Source: Deinococcus roseus
GTDB lineage: Bacteria; Deinococcota; Deinococci; Deinococcales; Deinococcaceae
Length of the DNA: 64,000 bases
Direction of reading: 5' to 3'
Assembly (NCBI RefSeq): GCF_014646895.1
Contig: NZ_BMOD01000011.1
Coordinates: 62,001-126,000 of the forward strand
Each line of letters starts with the position of its first letter. The first letter of the stretch is position 1. A program made the translations under genes and the position numbers. Positions 23,473 through 31,652 of this stretch are shown here, in pieces. The notes beneath the pieces are model-generated. The model saw only the letters and a list, made by a program, of their open reading frames with translations. It was not told where the DNA came from and ran no database searches.

Positions 23473-24471
23473 TCACATTCCCCAGTGGTCTGCAAAGTGG
23501 CTGTTGGGAAAAATGCTGCGGGCAATTTGCAGCATCTCCTGCCAGGTCTCCCTGCGGTACCGCTGGGACACGTGAAACAGAAACAGGTTTCCCACTCCTG
23601 CATCGCGGGCCACTGCAGCCACCAGATCCGGGGTGGTGTGGTGGTTTTTGACAGCCAGTTCCAGGTCCTGAGGATGAAACTGGCTCTCACAGACCAGGGT
23701 TTCCACCCCCTGCAGAAAGGGCAGAAGGTGTTTTCTGGCCGCATCATCAATCAAAAGGTCCGTGATGTAGGCCAGAGACCCCTGCTGTTTCTGAATGAGG
23801 AGGGCCTTTCGCAGATCCTGGGTGGAGTGTGCCTGTCCAGCCACCTCCAAAGTCTCCTGCTGGTACTGGGGGTCTTTCAGGTGCTGCATCCAGGGGCCAG
23901 GTTTGAGGCCCAGTGCGGCAAGTTTTGTCATGTCGATGTTGGTTCTGGGTTTCTCCTGCACCCGGTATCCCAGTGAAACCCCATGGTGCGACAGGGGCAG
24001 GGCCTGCACACTGAATGCCTCGTGTTCCAGAATCACGCTGGAGTGTGGCCGGACAGGCTGAGGGTAAGCCACTGAAAAAGCTTCATGGGCCAGAAAATGG
24101 GTGGTCTGGATGTGGTCTGCATGCACTTCATGCACCTGCCAGAGGGCGTCCAGGTCTGCTGCATGGTTCCACCAGAAGCCCTGAAAGCGGTGCTGCAGGA
24201 TCTTTGCAGCCCCAGGCGGTCCCCAGATGTGGTTTTCTTTGCTGGTCCGGTTGAAATTCGCCCGGAAATACGCATCAAATCCCGAAACATGGTCCATGTG
24301 AAAATGTGAAAAGAACAGGTGGTCGATGGCCTGCACCTCGGAGTAAGGGAGGGAAGTCAAAACCCCCTCGCCACAATCGAAAAGCAGGCGGTGAATGCTC
24401 TGGCTGGTGTTGATGGTCGCCAGCACCGCATTGTCCTGGGAGGGTTCCCCCAGAATCGAAAAATGAATCAT
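23473..24471 (-). CDS. RNase Z-like metallo-beta-lactamase fold hydrolase
   Basis: 332 aa. The zinc motif HFHMDH (residues 56-61) and the RNase Z-style C-terminal motifs (LVCESQF, NHHTTPDLVAAVARDAGV, LFHVSQRY) are present, with SHHGVSLGYRV in the middle. RNase Z enzymes cut the 3' trailer of tRNA precursors; a related phosphodiesterase role is possible. The ATG at 24471 has a perfect GGAGG upstream. It is convergent with the Thg1-like gene, with only 15 bp between stop codons, which makes this a compact RNA-end-processing locus. Confidence 0.82.
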   Translation of the reverse strand: MIHFSILGEPSQDNAVLATINTSQSIHRLLFDCGEGVLTSLPYSEVQAIDHLFFSHFHMDHVSGFDAYFRANFNRTSKENHIWGPPGAAKILQHRFQGFWWNHAADLDALWQVHEVHADHIQTTHFLAHEAFSVAYPQPVRPHSSVILEHEAFSVQALPLSHHGVSLGYRVQEKPRTNIDMTKLAALGLKPGPWMQHLKDPQYQQETLEVAGQAHSTQDLRKALLIQKQQGSLAYITDLLIDDAARKHLLPFLQGVETLVCESQFHPQDLELAVKNHHTTPDLVAAVARDAGVGNLFLFHVSQRYRRETWQEMLQIARSIFPNSHFADHWGM

Positions 24472-24603
24472 AAAAACCTCCAGAAACACCACAAAAACAC
24501 CTGCGGTGTTCAAATCTGTGTTCTCAGTTTAGGGGCAGCCCCCTGCAGATGCACCTGCAGGCTGGCCTAAGCCCAAAACAGCATCACAAAAGATAAACTT
24601 CAT

Positions 24604-24626
24604 TTAATTGCCCTCAATTGAATTGC
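24604..24626 (+). promoter_or_regulatory. OhrR-type operator upstream of the regulator
   Basis: A 23-base site, TTAATTGC then three variable bases and AATTGAATTGC, is repeated with 21 of 23 identities at 25748-25770 before osmC. It adjoins the -10 hexamer TACAAT (24629-24634). Confidence 0.75.
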
Positions 24627-24639
24627 GCTACAATAAGGC

Positions 24640-25107
24640 ATGACCGACCTGCTGCCCACTGCTCCTGAACCCGAGGTGGGTCTGGAAGATTTGCTGTGCT
24701 TCGATGTGTACGCCACTTCCAGATTGATCATCCGGGCCTACCAGCCTTTGCTGGAACACCTGAACCTGACCTACCCGCAGTATCTGGTGATGGTGCTGTT
24801 GTGGGAAGGCCAGCCCCACACCGTCAAAACTCTGGGCCTGAGGCTGGAACTGGATTCTGGAACGCTTTCTCCGCTGCTCAAACGCCTGGAACAGATGGGG
24901 CTGATCACCCGCACCCGCCTGAAACACGATGAACGCGAAGTGGGCATTGCCCTGACCGAACTGGGCCTGCACAAGAAAACCGAGGCCCAGCACATCCCCG
25001 AACAGATGGCCTGCATGATGTGCCTGACCCCTGCCCAGATGGTGGCCTTGCAGCAGCAACTCCGCGATTTGCGCGCAGCCCTCAAAGCCAATGGCCTGAA
25101 AGACTGA
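24640..25107 (+). CDS. ohrR: OhrR-like MarR-family peroxide sensor
   Basis: 155 aa. LLCFDVYATSRLI carries Cys20 at the place of the reactive cysteine of OhrR, which is oxidised by organic hydroperoxides and then releases DNA. HTH: VKTLGLRLELDSGTLSPLLKRLE; wing: KHDEREVGIALTELG. TACAAT ends 5 nt before the ATG, so the transcript is leaderless or nearly so. The shared operator with the nearby osmC gene and the Cys identify it; the C-terminal half has two more Cys (MACMMC). Confidence 0.85.
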   Translation: MTDLLPTAPEPEVGLEDLLCFDVYATSRLIIRAYQPLLEHLNLTYPQYLVMVLLWEGQPHTVKTLGLRLELDSGTLSPLLKRLEQMGLITRTRLKHDEREVGIALTELGLHKKTEAQHIPEQMACMMCLTPAQMVALQQQLRDLRAALKANGLKD

Positions 25108-25109
25108 CC

Positions 25110-25210
25110 TTTAGGGCATTGAACAGAAGATCCAGAGGTTCACTCTCTGAAGAGGTTTTTAAAATGGGAGGATTACAGAAAATCCTCTCATTTCACAGAT
25201 CAACGCAGCA
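25110..25210 (-). repeat. Dispersed repeat family, copy 3
   Basis: Reverse-oriented copy: on the minus strand TGCTGCGTTGATCTGTG, then a hairpin (25161-25194), then CTTCTGTTCAATGCCCTAAA. It begins directly after the ohrR stop codon. The hairpin keeps the paired positions of the other copies with one G-T pair. Confidence 0.75.
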
Positions 25211-25222
25211 GACCAACAAAAA

Positions 25223-25255
25223 ACCTCCAGATCTCTCTGGAGGTTCTGTTTTTAC
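25223..25255. terminator. Bidirectional terminator between ohrR and osmC
   Basis: Perfect 9-bp stem ACCTCCAGA/TCTGGAGGT with a 4-base loop, A run on the left and T run on the right, between the convergent genes. Confidence 0.85.
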
Positions 25256-25269
25256 AGGGATTGCAGGAA

Positions 25270-25689
25270 TTACAGGACTTTGATGTCCAGGGTCATTTCG
25301 GGGACAGCAGCCAGCAGTTTGGAGATGGGGCACTTCTCCTTGGCTTCCTGTGCGGTGGCGCGCAGGTCTTCTTCGCTGATGCCGCTGACCTGGGCTTCCA
25401 GGAACAGTTCAATTTTGGTGACGGTGGGACCTGCACCCAGGTGCACTTTGGCGGTGGTGTGCAATCTCTCAGGGTCCAGGCCTTTTTCGCTGAGCAGGGC
25501 ACTGAGGAACATGGTGTAACAGCCAGAGTGGGCAGCGGCAATCAGTTCTTCGGGGTTGGTGCCCTTGCCATTTTCAAAGCGACCAGCGAAGGTGTATCCG
25601 CCTTCGTACACGCCGCTTTCCAGTTTGAGGTGGCCTTTTCCTGCTTTGAGGGTTCCGTTCCAGGTGGCTTCTGCGCTTTTCACGGTCAT
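25270..25689 (-). CDS. osmC: OsmC/Ohr family peroxiredoxin
   Basis: 139-aa thiol peroxidase that reduces organic hydroperoxides. Both redox cysteines are present: Cys57 in EELIAAAHSGCYTMFLSALL and Cys120 in KEKCPISKLL. The NPEELIAAAH form points to the OsmC rather than the Ohr branch. ATG at 25689 has AAAGGAG upstream. Control by the OhrR-like protein is likely because both genes share the same 23-base site. Confidence 0.9.
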   Translation of the reverse strand: MTVKSAEATWNGTLKAGKGHLKLESGVYEGGYTFAGRFENGKGTNPEELIAAAHSGCYTMFLSALLSEKGLDPERLHTTAKVHLGAGPTVTKIELFLEAQVSGISEEDLRATAQEAKEKCPISKLLAAVPEMTLDIKVL

Positions 25690-25747
25690 GGTGTGCTCCT
25701 TTTGCAGTTTCAATGCGTTGGGGTGTCCTGCTCTTGTTGCTTCTATA

Positions 25748-25770
25748 TTAATTGCACACAATTGAATTGC
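25748..25770. promoter_or_regulatory. OhrR-type operator upstream of osmC
   Basis: Second copy of the 23-base element found before ohrR (21 of 23 bases identical), about 60 bp before the osmC start codon. Confidence 0.75.
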
Positions 25771-25919
25771 TGTCAATAGGTCTCACTCTGGGACTGGCCC
25801 ACCTTCCAGCATCCCCCCTTTCCCAGACCCACAAAAGGGGCCTGCCAACACTTCAAGGCAAAAAGAGTTCCTGTGACCTGAAAAAGCCTCCTCAGAAAAC
25901 TTTTTGCTACTGTTAGACC

Positions 25920-26762
25920 ATGCAACGCTGGATCACGTACCAGAAAGAGCGTTTTCCGCTGCTGGCCCACTTCCCACTGGTCCTGTTGACCAGCTGGTGT
26001 GTGCTGTCCTTTGCCAGTTCTGCTGCGGTGCGCCTGACCGGAATGCTGGCCGTGACCTGCCTGATTCTGGGGCTGTTCTTTCAGCTCAGGGTCTTCGATG
26101 AATACAAGGATTTTGAAGAGGACAAGGCCCACCGTCCTTACCGTCCGGTCCCCAGAGGACTGATCACCCTGCGGGAGTTGCGCAATGCAGCCCTCTTCAT
26201 TGCAGGTTTTCAGTTCACGACCACCTATGTGTGGAACTACCCCTCTTTGACCCTGCTGCTGGTCTGCTGGATTTACATGATCCTGATGGGCAAGGAGTTC
26301 TTCAACCCCGAATGGCTGAAAAAGCAGCCCCTGCTGTACATGCTTTCCCACCTGCCCATCGTGGGCCTGATCCAGCTTTATGCTGCAAGTTTTGTGTGGG
26401 ATCTGAATTTTCCACAGAAAGCCTGGGTGCTTTTTGTGGTCAGTCTTTCAGGAGGGGCACTGCTGGAATTCGGACGCAAAATCCGGCCTGCAGAAAAAGA
26501 AGAACCCGGTGTGCAAACCTACAGCGCCATCTGGGGCATCGAAAAAGCCCTGCTGACCTGGTTTCTGGCAGGCAGCGTGGGGGTGTTTGCGCTGGGCTAC
26601 TTTCATGGGGGCTGGCTGGTGCTCTCCATTTTTTACCTGTTGATGTTTCCTTTCGCGGTGGTGGCGGCTGTGCGCAAAACAGCTGCCCTCCTCAAACACG
26701 TTGAACTGCTCAGTGCCCTGTGGATCGTGCTGATGTACCTGGCCCTGGCCCGGTTCCCCTGA
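25920..26762 (+). CDS. UbiA-family prenyltransferase, first gene of a lipid-type operon
   Basis: 280 aa, polytopic. The first Asp-rich motif is FDEYKDFEEDKAHRPYRPV (Asp60, Asp64, Asp68), the Mg/pyrophosphate site of UbiA enzymes; the second site near ALLEFGRKIRPAEKEE is less canonical, with Glu and Lys instead of the usual DxxxD. It should join a prenyl (or other lipid) diphosphate to an acceptor in the membrane. TACTGT is 6 nt before the ATG (leaderless). Four genes follow with 14-nt spacing or overlaps, all on this strand. Confidence 0.8.
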   Translation: MQRWITYQKERFPLLAHFPLVLLTSWCVLSFASSAAVRLTGMLAVTCLILGLFFQLRVFDEYKDFEEDKAHRPYRPVPRGLITLRELRNAALFIAGFQFTTTYVWNYPSLTLLLVCWIYMILMGKEFFNPEWLKKQPLLYMLSHLPIVGLIQLYAASFVWDLNFPQKAWVLFVVSLSGGALLEFGRKIRPAEKEEPGVQTYSAIWGIEKALLTWFLAGSVGVFALGYFHGGWLVLSIFYLLMFPFAVVAAVRKTAALLKHVELLSALWIVLMYLALARFP

Positions 26763-26776
26763 AACCGAGGTTTTCG

Positions 26777-29275
26777 ATGCAAACTTCACTGATCTTCACC
26801 CCCTCTGAAGCCCTGACCCAGCCCGTGGGAGGCAAAGCACAGGCGCTGGCCCGTCTGGGCGAAAAGTTTCCCATTCCCTCCTGGTTTGTGGTTTCTGCAC
26901 AGGCTTTTGCCTTGCTCACAGCAGAGCAGCAGGCACAGGTGGCACATGGCAATACCGCAGGCTTGCCCCTCCCCGAAACCCTGCAAACCCAGCTTTCACA
27001 ACACCTGTCCCGGCTGGGAGGTCAACTCTGGGCCGTGCGTTCCAGTGCCCTGGACGAGGACGGCTCCCAGACTTCTTTTGCAGGACAGTTTGATTCTTTT
27101 CTGAACATCCCCACAGAACAGGTGGCAGAACACCTCCTGAAGGTCTGGCATTCGGGTTTTGCTTCCAGAACCGCTGCTTACCGCAAAGAAAAAGGGCTGC
27201 ACTCTGGGGTGCAGGTGCCTGCCGTATTGGTGCAGCGCATGGTGCAGGCAGACAGTGCAGGGGTGTGCTTCAGTGCCGATCCGGTGAATTCAGACCGCAC
27301 CCGCTGTGTGGTGTCTGCGGTTCAGGGTCTGGGAGACCGTCTGGTTTCTGGCGAGGAGGACGGGGAAACCTACACCCTGCTGGAAAGTGGCGAGATTGAA
27401 AAACCTGCCTCTCCCCTTCTGACAGACCCCCAGGTGAAACAGATTTGTTCTCTGGCCAGACAGAGCGAAAAATTCTTTGGGGTGCCCCAGGACATCGAAT
27501 GGGCCATTGAAAAAGGCAAACTGTTCCTGCTGCAATCCCGGCCCATCACCACCCTGGAAAGCGTGACCTGGTGGGACAACAGCAACATCATCGAGAGTTA
27601 CAGCGGGATCACCACGCCCCTGACCTTCTCTTTCGCTTCGCGGGCCTACCGCACGGTGTACCGCCATTTTGTGCGCCTGCTGGGGGTGTCTGACCGCACC
27701 ATCCAGCAAAACGGTCATGTCTTCGATGTGATGATCGGGCTGGTGCAGGGCCGCATTTACTACAACCTCTCGAACTGGTACCGGGTGCTGGGGATGCTGC
27801 CTGGATTCAGCATCAACCGCAAATTCATGGAGCAGATGATGGGGGTCAGCGACGGCATGCCCACAGAGCTGAAAGTGCAGTCTTCCAGCGGAGCCCTGCA
27901 GGACACCCTTGACCTGCTAAGAACGGTGGGGGGTCTGATGTGGACTTTGCAGCAGCTTCCGGGAGCCAGAGCCCGTTTTTACACACGTCTGAAGAAACAC
28001 CTGGGGGTGAGAAAACACCTGCCCGCCATGGGTTACAGCCAGCTTGCAGACCACTACCGCACCCTGGAAGCCGAACTGCTGAACCGCTGGGACGCTCCCC
28101 TCAGCAATGACTTCTTTGCCATGATTTTTTATGGGGTGCTCAGGCAACTGTGCAGCAAATGGCTGTCAGACACCGGTTCTTTGCAAAACGATCTGGTCTC
28201 TGCAGAAGGCCAGATGATCTCTGCCGTTCCAGCAAAGAAGCTGGAAGAAATGGCAGGGCTGCTGCGGAACCAGCCAGACCTTTTAAACACCTTCCAGAAC
28301 GGCTCAAGAACAGAAATTTTGCAGGCTTTGCAGGCCCACAGCGACTTGCAAAAACGCTTCCAGATCTACCTTCAGGATTTTGGAGAACGCTGCCTGGACG
28401 AACTGAAACTGGAAAGCCTCACCCTGCAGGACGAACCTGAAATGCTGGCCCGCATGGTGGCCAGGCTGTCCCTGATTCCTCCAGTCAGCCACGATGCCCA
28501 GTCCAGACGGGAAAAAGCCGAGGAGATTGCACGGCAGAAACTCTCGGGCTGGAAGGAAAAAGTGTTCTTCTGGGTGCTGCAGCATGCCCGTGAATGCGTG
28601 CGCGAACGGGAAAACATGCGTTTTGAACGCACCCGCGTCTTTGGCGAGGCCCGCAAGATTTTCAGGAGCATGGGGGCCAATCTGGTCAAAATGCAGCTGC
28701 TGGACGACCCCGAAGATGTCTTTTACCTGACCGTGGATGAGCTGCTTGGTTACGCCGAGGGAACCGCCACCTCCCTGAATTTAAAAGGACTGGCCCAGAT
28801 GCGCAAAGAGGAATTTCAGGGTTATCAGACCCTGCCCGGCCTTCCCAGACGCTTCCGGGCAGCAGGCAGTGTGTACAGGCAGAGCCTTCAAACCAGCACC
28901 TCCCTCACCCTGTCCGAAACCGAAAGGCAGGGCATCCCTTGCTCTCCCGGGGTGGTGCGTGGAACTGTAAGGGTGGTCAAAGATCCCCGCACCGTGCAGC
29001 TCTCAGAACCCACCATTCTGGTGGCAGAGCGCACCGATCCCGGCTGGATCATCATTTTGCCCCTGGCCCGTGCGCTGCTGGTGGAACGGGGAAGCCTGCT
29101 GTCCCACTCTGCCATTGTGTCCCGAGAACTGGGGATTCCGGGCATTGTGGCCATTCCCGAAGTCACCCACTGGCTGCAAGACGGCGATGAAGTCGAACTG
29201 GACGGTTCCACAGGCGTGGTGCGCCTGATCCGCGCAGCAAACCAGCCCTCCCCCCTGCTGGAGAAGCAACCATGA
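26777..29275 (+). CDS. PEP-synthase-like phosphotransferase (ATP-grasp plus swivelling His domain)
   Basis: 832 aa. N-terminal PPDK-type ATP-grasp: GGKAQALARLGEKFPIPSWF, WAVRSSALDEDGSQTSFAGQ, VLVQRMVQADSAGVCFSADP. The C-terminal swivelling domain has GSLLSHSAIVSRELGIPGIV with the phosphate-carrying His777. Between them (about 300-730) is a helical region instead of the PEP-binding barrel. This layout resembles rifampicin phosphotransferase, which moves a phosphate from ATP via His to a small molecule, more than true PEP synthase. In this operon a lipid or its precursor could be the acceptor (inference). Confidence 0.8.
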   Translation: MQTSLIFTPSEALTQPVGGKAQALARLGEKFPIPSWFVVSAQAFALLTAEQQAQVAHGNTAGLPLPETLQTQLSQHLSRLGGQLWAVRSSALDEDGSQTSFAGQFDSFLNIPTEQVAEHLLKVWHSGFASRTAAYRKEKGLHSGVQVPAVLVQRMVQADSAGVCFSADPVNSDRTRCVVSAVQGLGDRLVSGEEDGETYTLLESGEIEKPASPLLTDPQVKQICSLARQSEKFFGVPQDIEWAIEKGKLFLLQSRPITTLESVTWWDNSNIIESYSGITTPLTFSFASRAYRTVYRHFVRLLGVSDRTIQQNGHVFDVMIGLVQGRIYYNLSNWYRVLGMLPGFSINRKFMEQMMGVSDGMPTELKVQSSSGALQDTLDLLRTVGGLMWTLQQLPGARARFYTRLKKHLGVRKHLPAMGYSQLADHYRTLEAELLNRWDAPLSNDFFAMIFYGVLRQLCSKWLSDTGSLQNDLVSAEGQMISAVPAKKLEEMAGLLRNQPDLLNTFQNGSRTEILQALQAHSDLQKRFQIYLQDFGERCLDELKLESLTLQDEPEMLARMVARLSLIPPVSHDAQSRREKAEEIARQKLSGWKEKVFFWVLQHARECVRERENMRFERTRVFGEARKIFRSMGANLVKMQLLDDPEDVFYLTVDELLGYAEGTATSLNLKGLAQMRKEEFQGYQTLPGLPRRFRAAGSVYRQSLQTSTSLTLSETERQGIPCSPGVVRGTVRVVKDPRTVQLSEPTILVAERTDPGWIIILPLARALLVERGSLLSHSAIVSRELGIPGIVAIPEVTHWLQDGDEVELDGSTGVVRLIRAANQPSPLLEKQP

Positions 29276-30363
29276 GCAGCCACATCGAAGAAAAAGCCAA
29301 ATTTGATTTCATCCGGTACGCCCAGGTCTGGGAGGATGCCGATGTGCTGCTGGAAGCCCTGCGTCCCCTTTCTGGCGGCCGTTTTGTCTCGGTGTGCTCT
29401 GCAGGAGACAATGCCCTTTCCCTGCTGACTTTAAACCCCCAGGAGGTGGTGGCCCTGGACCTCAGCGAGGTGCAGACCTTCTGCCTGGATTTCCGCATTG
29501 CAGCCTTGAAGACCCTGCCTTATGAGCAGGTGCTGGAAATCATCGGATCTGTTCCCTCACAAAGGCGCATTGGTCTTTACACCCGTCTGAGAAAAGCCCT
29601 GGCCCCCAGGTCCCGGCAGTTCTGGGATTTGCAGGAACACATCCTGAGGAATGGTGTGGGATCAGGAGGCAAGTTTGAACGCTACTTTGCACTGTTCAGA
29701 AGTTACATCCTGCCTTTTCTGCTCTCTGGTTACGACATCCGGCAACTGCTGACCCCCAAAAACCACTCTGGCAGAGAAGTTTTTTACGAGACCCGTTTCA
29801 TGAACTGGCGCTTCAAGGCCCTGATGCGCTTCTTCTTCTCCAGAACCATGATGGGCAGGCTGGGCCGCGATCCTGAATTTTTCGCTTTTGCAGAAGGAAG
29901 CCTCAGCGACAACGTGATGAAACGCACCCGCCACGCCCTGGTCGAACTGGACCCCTCCGAAAACCCCTACCTCTCCTGGATTTTGAGGGGCAAACACGAC
30001 AAAATCCTGCCATTCTGGCTCAGACCGGAAAACTTTGAAGCCATCCGGGACAACCTGGACCGCTTGCGCTACGAGGTGTGCAGCCTGGAAACCTTCGTGC
30101 AGAAAGAAGCAGGGCTGTGGGACGGTTTCAACCTCAGCGATGTCTTTGAATACATGCCCGAAGCCACCAGCGACAGACTGCTCTCCGATCTGGCCCAGCA
30201 CACCCGTCCCGGAGGCCGCCTGGTCTACTGGAACATGATGGTGCCCAGAGACGGCAAAAACCTCCCTGAGCTCCTCAGGCCCCTCCCTGAACTTTCTGAA
30301 CAACTTCATGCCCAGGACAGGGCTTTCTTTTATTCCAGGCTGGTGGTGGAAGAGCGTGTGTGA
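29272..30363 (+). CDS. BtaA-like S-adenosylmethionine 3-amino-3-carboxypropyl transferase (DUF3419)
   Basis: 363 aa. IRYAQVWEDADVLLEAL at the N-terminus, FVSVCSAGDNALSLLTL (SAM loop) and VVALDLSEVQTFCLDFRIAA are the hallmark of DUF3419/BtaA, which moves the aminocarboxypropyl group of SAM to diacylglycerol to form a homoserine ether lipid, precursor of betaine lipids. The C-terminal half has NLSDVFEYMPE and GGRLVYWNMMVPR of the same family. No BtaB N-methyltransferase is in the window, so the product might stay unmethylated or have another acceptor. It overlaps the gene before it (ATGA). Confidence 0.82.
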   Translation: MSSHIEEKAKFDFIRYAQVWEDADVLLEALRPLSGGRFVSVCSAGDNALSLLTLNPQEVVALDLSEVQTFCLDFRIAALKTLPYEQVLEIIGSVPSQRRIGLYTRLRKALAPRSRQFWDLQEHILRNGVGSGGKFERYFALFRSYILPFLLSGYDIRQLLTPKNHSGREVFYETRFMNWRFKALMRFFFSRTMMGRLGRDPEFFAFAEGSLSDNVMKRTRHALVELDPSENPYLSWILRGKHDKILPFWLRPENFEAIRDNLDRLRYEVCSLETFVQKEAGLWDGFNLSDVFEYMPEATSDRLLSDLAQHTRPGGRLVYWNMMVPRDGKNLPELLRPLPELSEQLHAQDRAFFYSRLVVEERV

Positions 30364-31652
30364 ACGCCCCACCCATGCTTAACGTCCCCCTGGTCCTGCT
30401 GATGCTGGTCGGGTGCATGCTGGGCCTGAAGGGGTGGCAGAACCGCTTCAAACCCCACCCGGAACTGGCCCGCAAACTCATGCACATTGCCACGGGTCTG
30501 GTGGCCCTGACGTTTCCAGCTTTGCTGCACGATCCAAAAGCCGTGTGGCTGGCCTGCGGTCTGGCCATTGTGATGCTCTTGCTGCAGAAATACTTCAAAC
30601 CCCTCAAAGCCCTGGGAAGCGTGCTGAACAGTGTGCAGCGGGTCTCTCTGGGCGATGTGTACTTTCTGATCAGCATTGCCCTGATTTACCAGCTTGCCCC
30701 TGAGCCTGTGTATTTCACCATTCCAGTGCTGGTGCTGACCCTGGCGGATGCCCTGGCTGCATTGATCGGGGTGCGCTACGGGCAGACCAAGTATTTTGTC
30801 GAGCAGGACCAGAAAAGCCTGGAAGGAAGTGCTGCGTTTTTTCTGGTGGCGTTCCTGTCCACACACATTCCCCTCTTGCTTTCAGATGCCACCGGACGGC
30901 TGGAATCCCTGCTGATTGCCATTCTGGTCGGTCTGGTGGTGATGATCATTGAGGCCATCTCCTGGGAGGGCCTGGACAACCTGTTCATTCCTTATGGCAC
31001 CCTGGTGGTTTTGAGGGGACATGTGGGGGATTCTCCGCTGACCATGCTTTATGACCTGCTGGGCTTCATTGGGATTGCCCTGATCACCATCAGCCTGCGC
31101 CGAAAAACCCGTCTGGACCACGGAGGACTGATGGCCGCCATCCTGATGGGCTTCGTCGTGTACAGCATTGCAGGCATCAAATGGGTGGTGGCTCCACTCA
31201 TTTTGCTGGTCTGTTACATCGTGCTCAGAAAACCTCTGGGCATGCACAGCAGTTCCGTGAAGCATGTGGCGGTGGTGTGCATTCCGCCCACCATCTGGAT
31301 GCTGATCAGCATTTACGGGACCTCTCCCGACCTGGTCTCTGCAGCAGGAACGGTCCCTTCCCAGCCGCTTTTTTACGTGTACTCGCTGTCCATTGCCACC
31401 CAGGCCGCCGCCATGAGCGGGCGCAGCCTGCCCGAACTGAGGCAGGTCTGGTTTTCTTTGCCCATCCTGATCGTGCTGTTCTTCACCCCTTACGCTGTGC
31501 TGGGCGGGGAGTTTAATGTGCTTCGCCTGCTGGTGTTCGCATTTGCCTGCACCATTCCCGCCCTGGTCTCCTACCGCCTGAGAAAGCGCAGTCTGGAGTA
31601 CCACAGCGCATTTGCAGCGTTCTCCTCTTTGCTAGGACTGGTGATCCCGTGA
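30360..31652 (+). CDS. Phytol/dolichol kinase-like membrane protein, possibly a two-part fusion
   Basis: 430 aa, about 12 membrane segments. The N-terminal half has RKLMHIATGLVAL and LADALAALIGVRYGQ, the signature of the CTP-dependent phytol/dolichol kinase family (VTE5, SEC59). The second half starts LDHGGLMAAILMGFVVYSIAG, which is reminiscent of DUF92 (VTE6, prenyl-phosphate kinase), but the match is weaker. If both hold, one protein would turn a prenol into its diphosphate, the donor needed by the UbiA enzyme of the same operon. GTG start overlapping the previous stop (GTGA). Confidence 0.68.
   Translation: MNAPPMLNVPLVLLMLVGCMLGLKGWQNRFKPHPELARKLMHIATGLVALTFPALLHDPKAVWLACGLAIVMLLLQKYFKPLKALGSVLNSVQRVSLGDVYFLISIALIYQLAPEPVYFTIPVLVLTLADALAALIGVRYGQTKYFVEQDQKSLEGSAAFFLVAFLSTHIPLLLSDATGRLESLLIAILVGLVVMIIEAISWEGLDNLFIPYGTLVVLRGHVGDSPLTMLYDLLGFIGIALITISLRRKTRLDHGGLMAAILMGFVVYSIAGIKWVVAPLILLVCYIVLRKPLGMHSSSVKHVAVVCIPPTIWMLISIYGTSPDLVSAAGTVPSQPLFYVYSLSIATQAAAMSGRSLPELRQVWFSLPILIVLFFTPYAVLGGEFNVLRLLVFAFACTIPALVSYRLRKRSLEYHSAFAAFSSLLGLVIP

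Noticed and set aside
30360..31652. Phosphatidate cytidylyltransferase
   Set aside because: The RKLMHIATG and LADALAALIG motifs fit the phytol/dolichol kinase branch better, and the CdsA C-terminal signature is absent.
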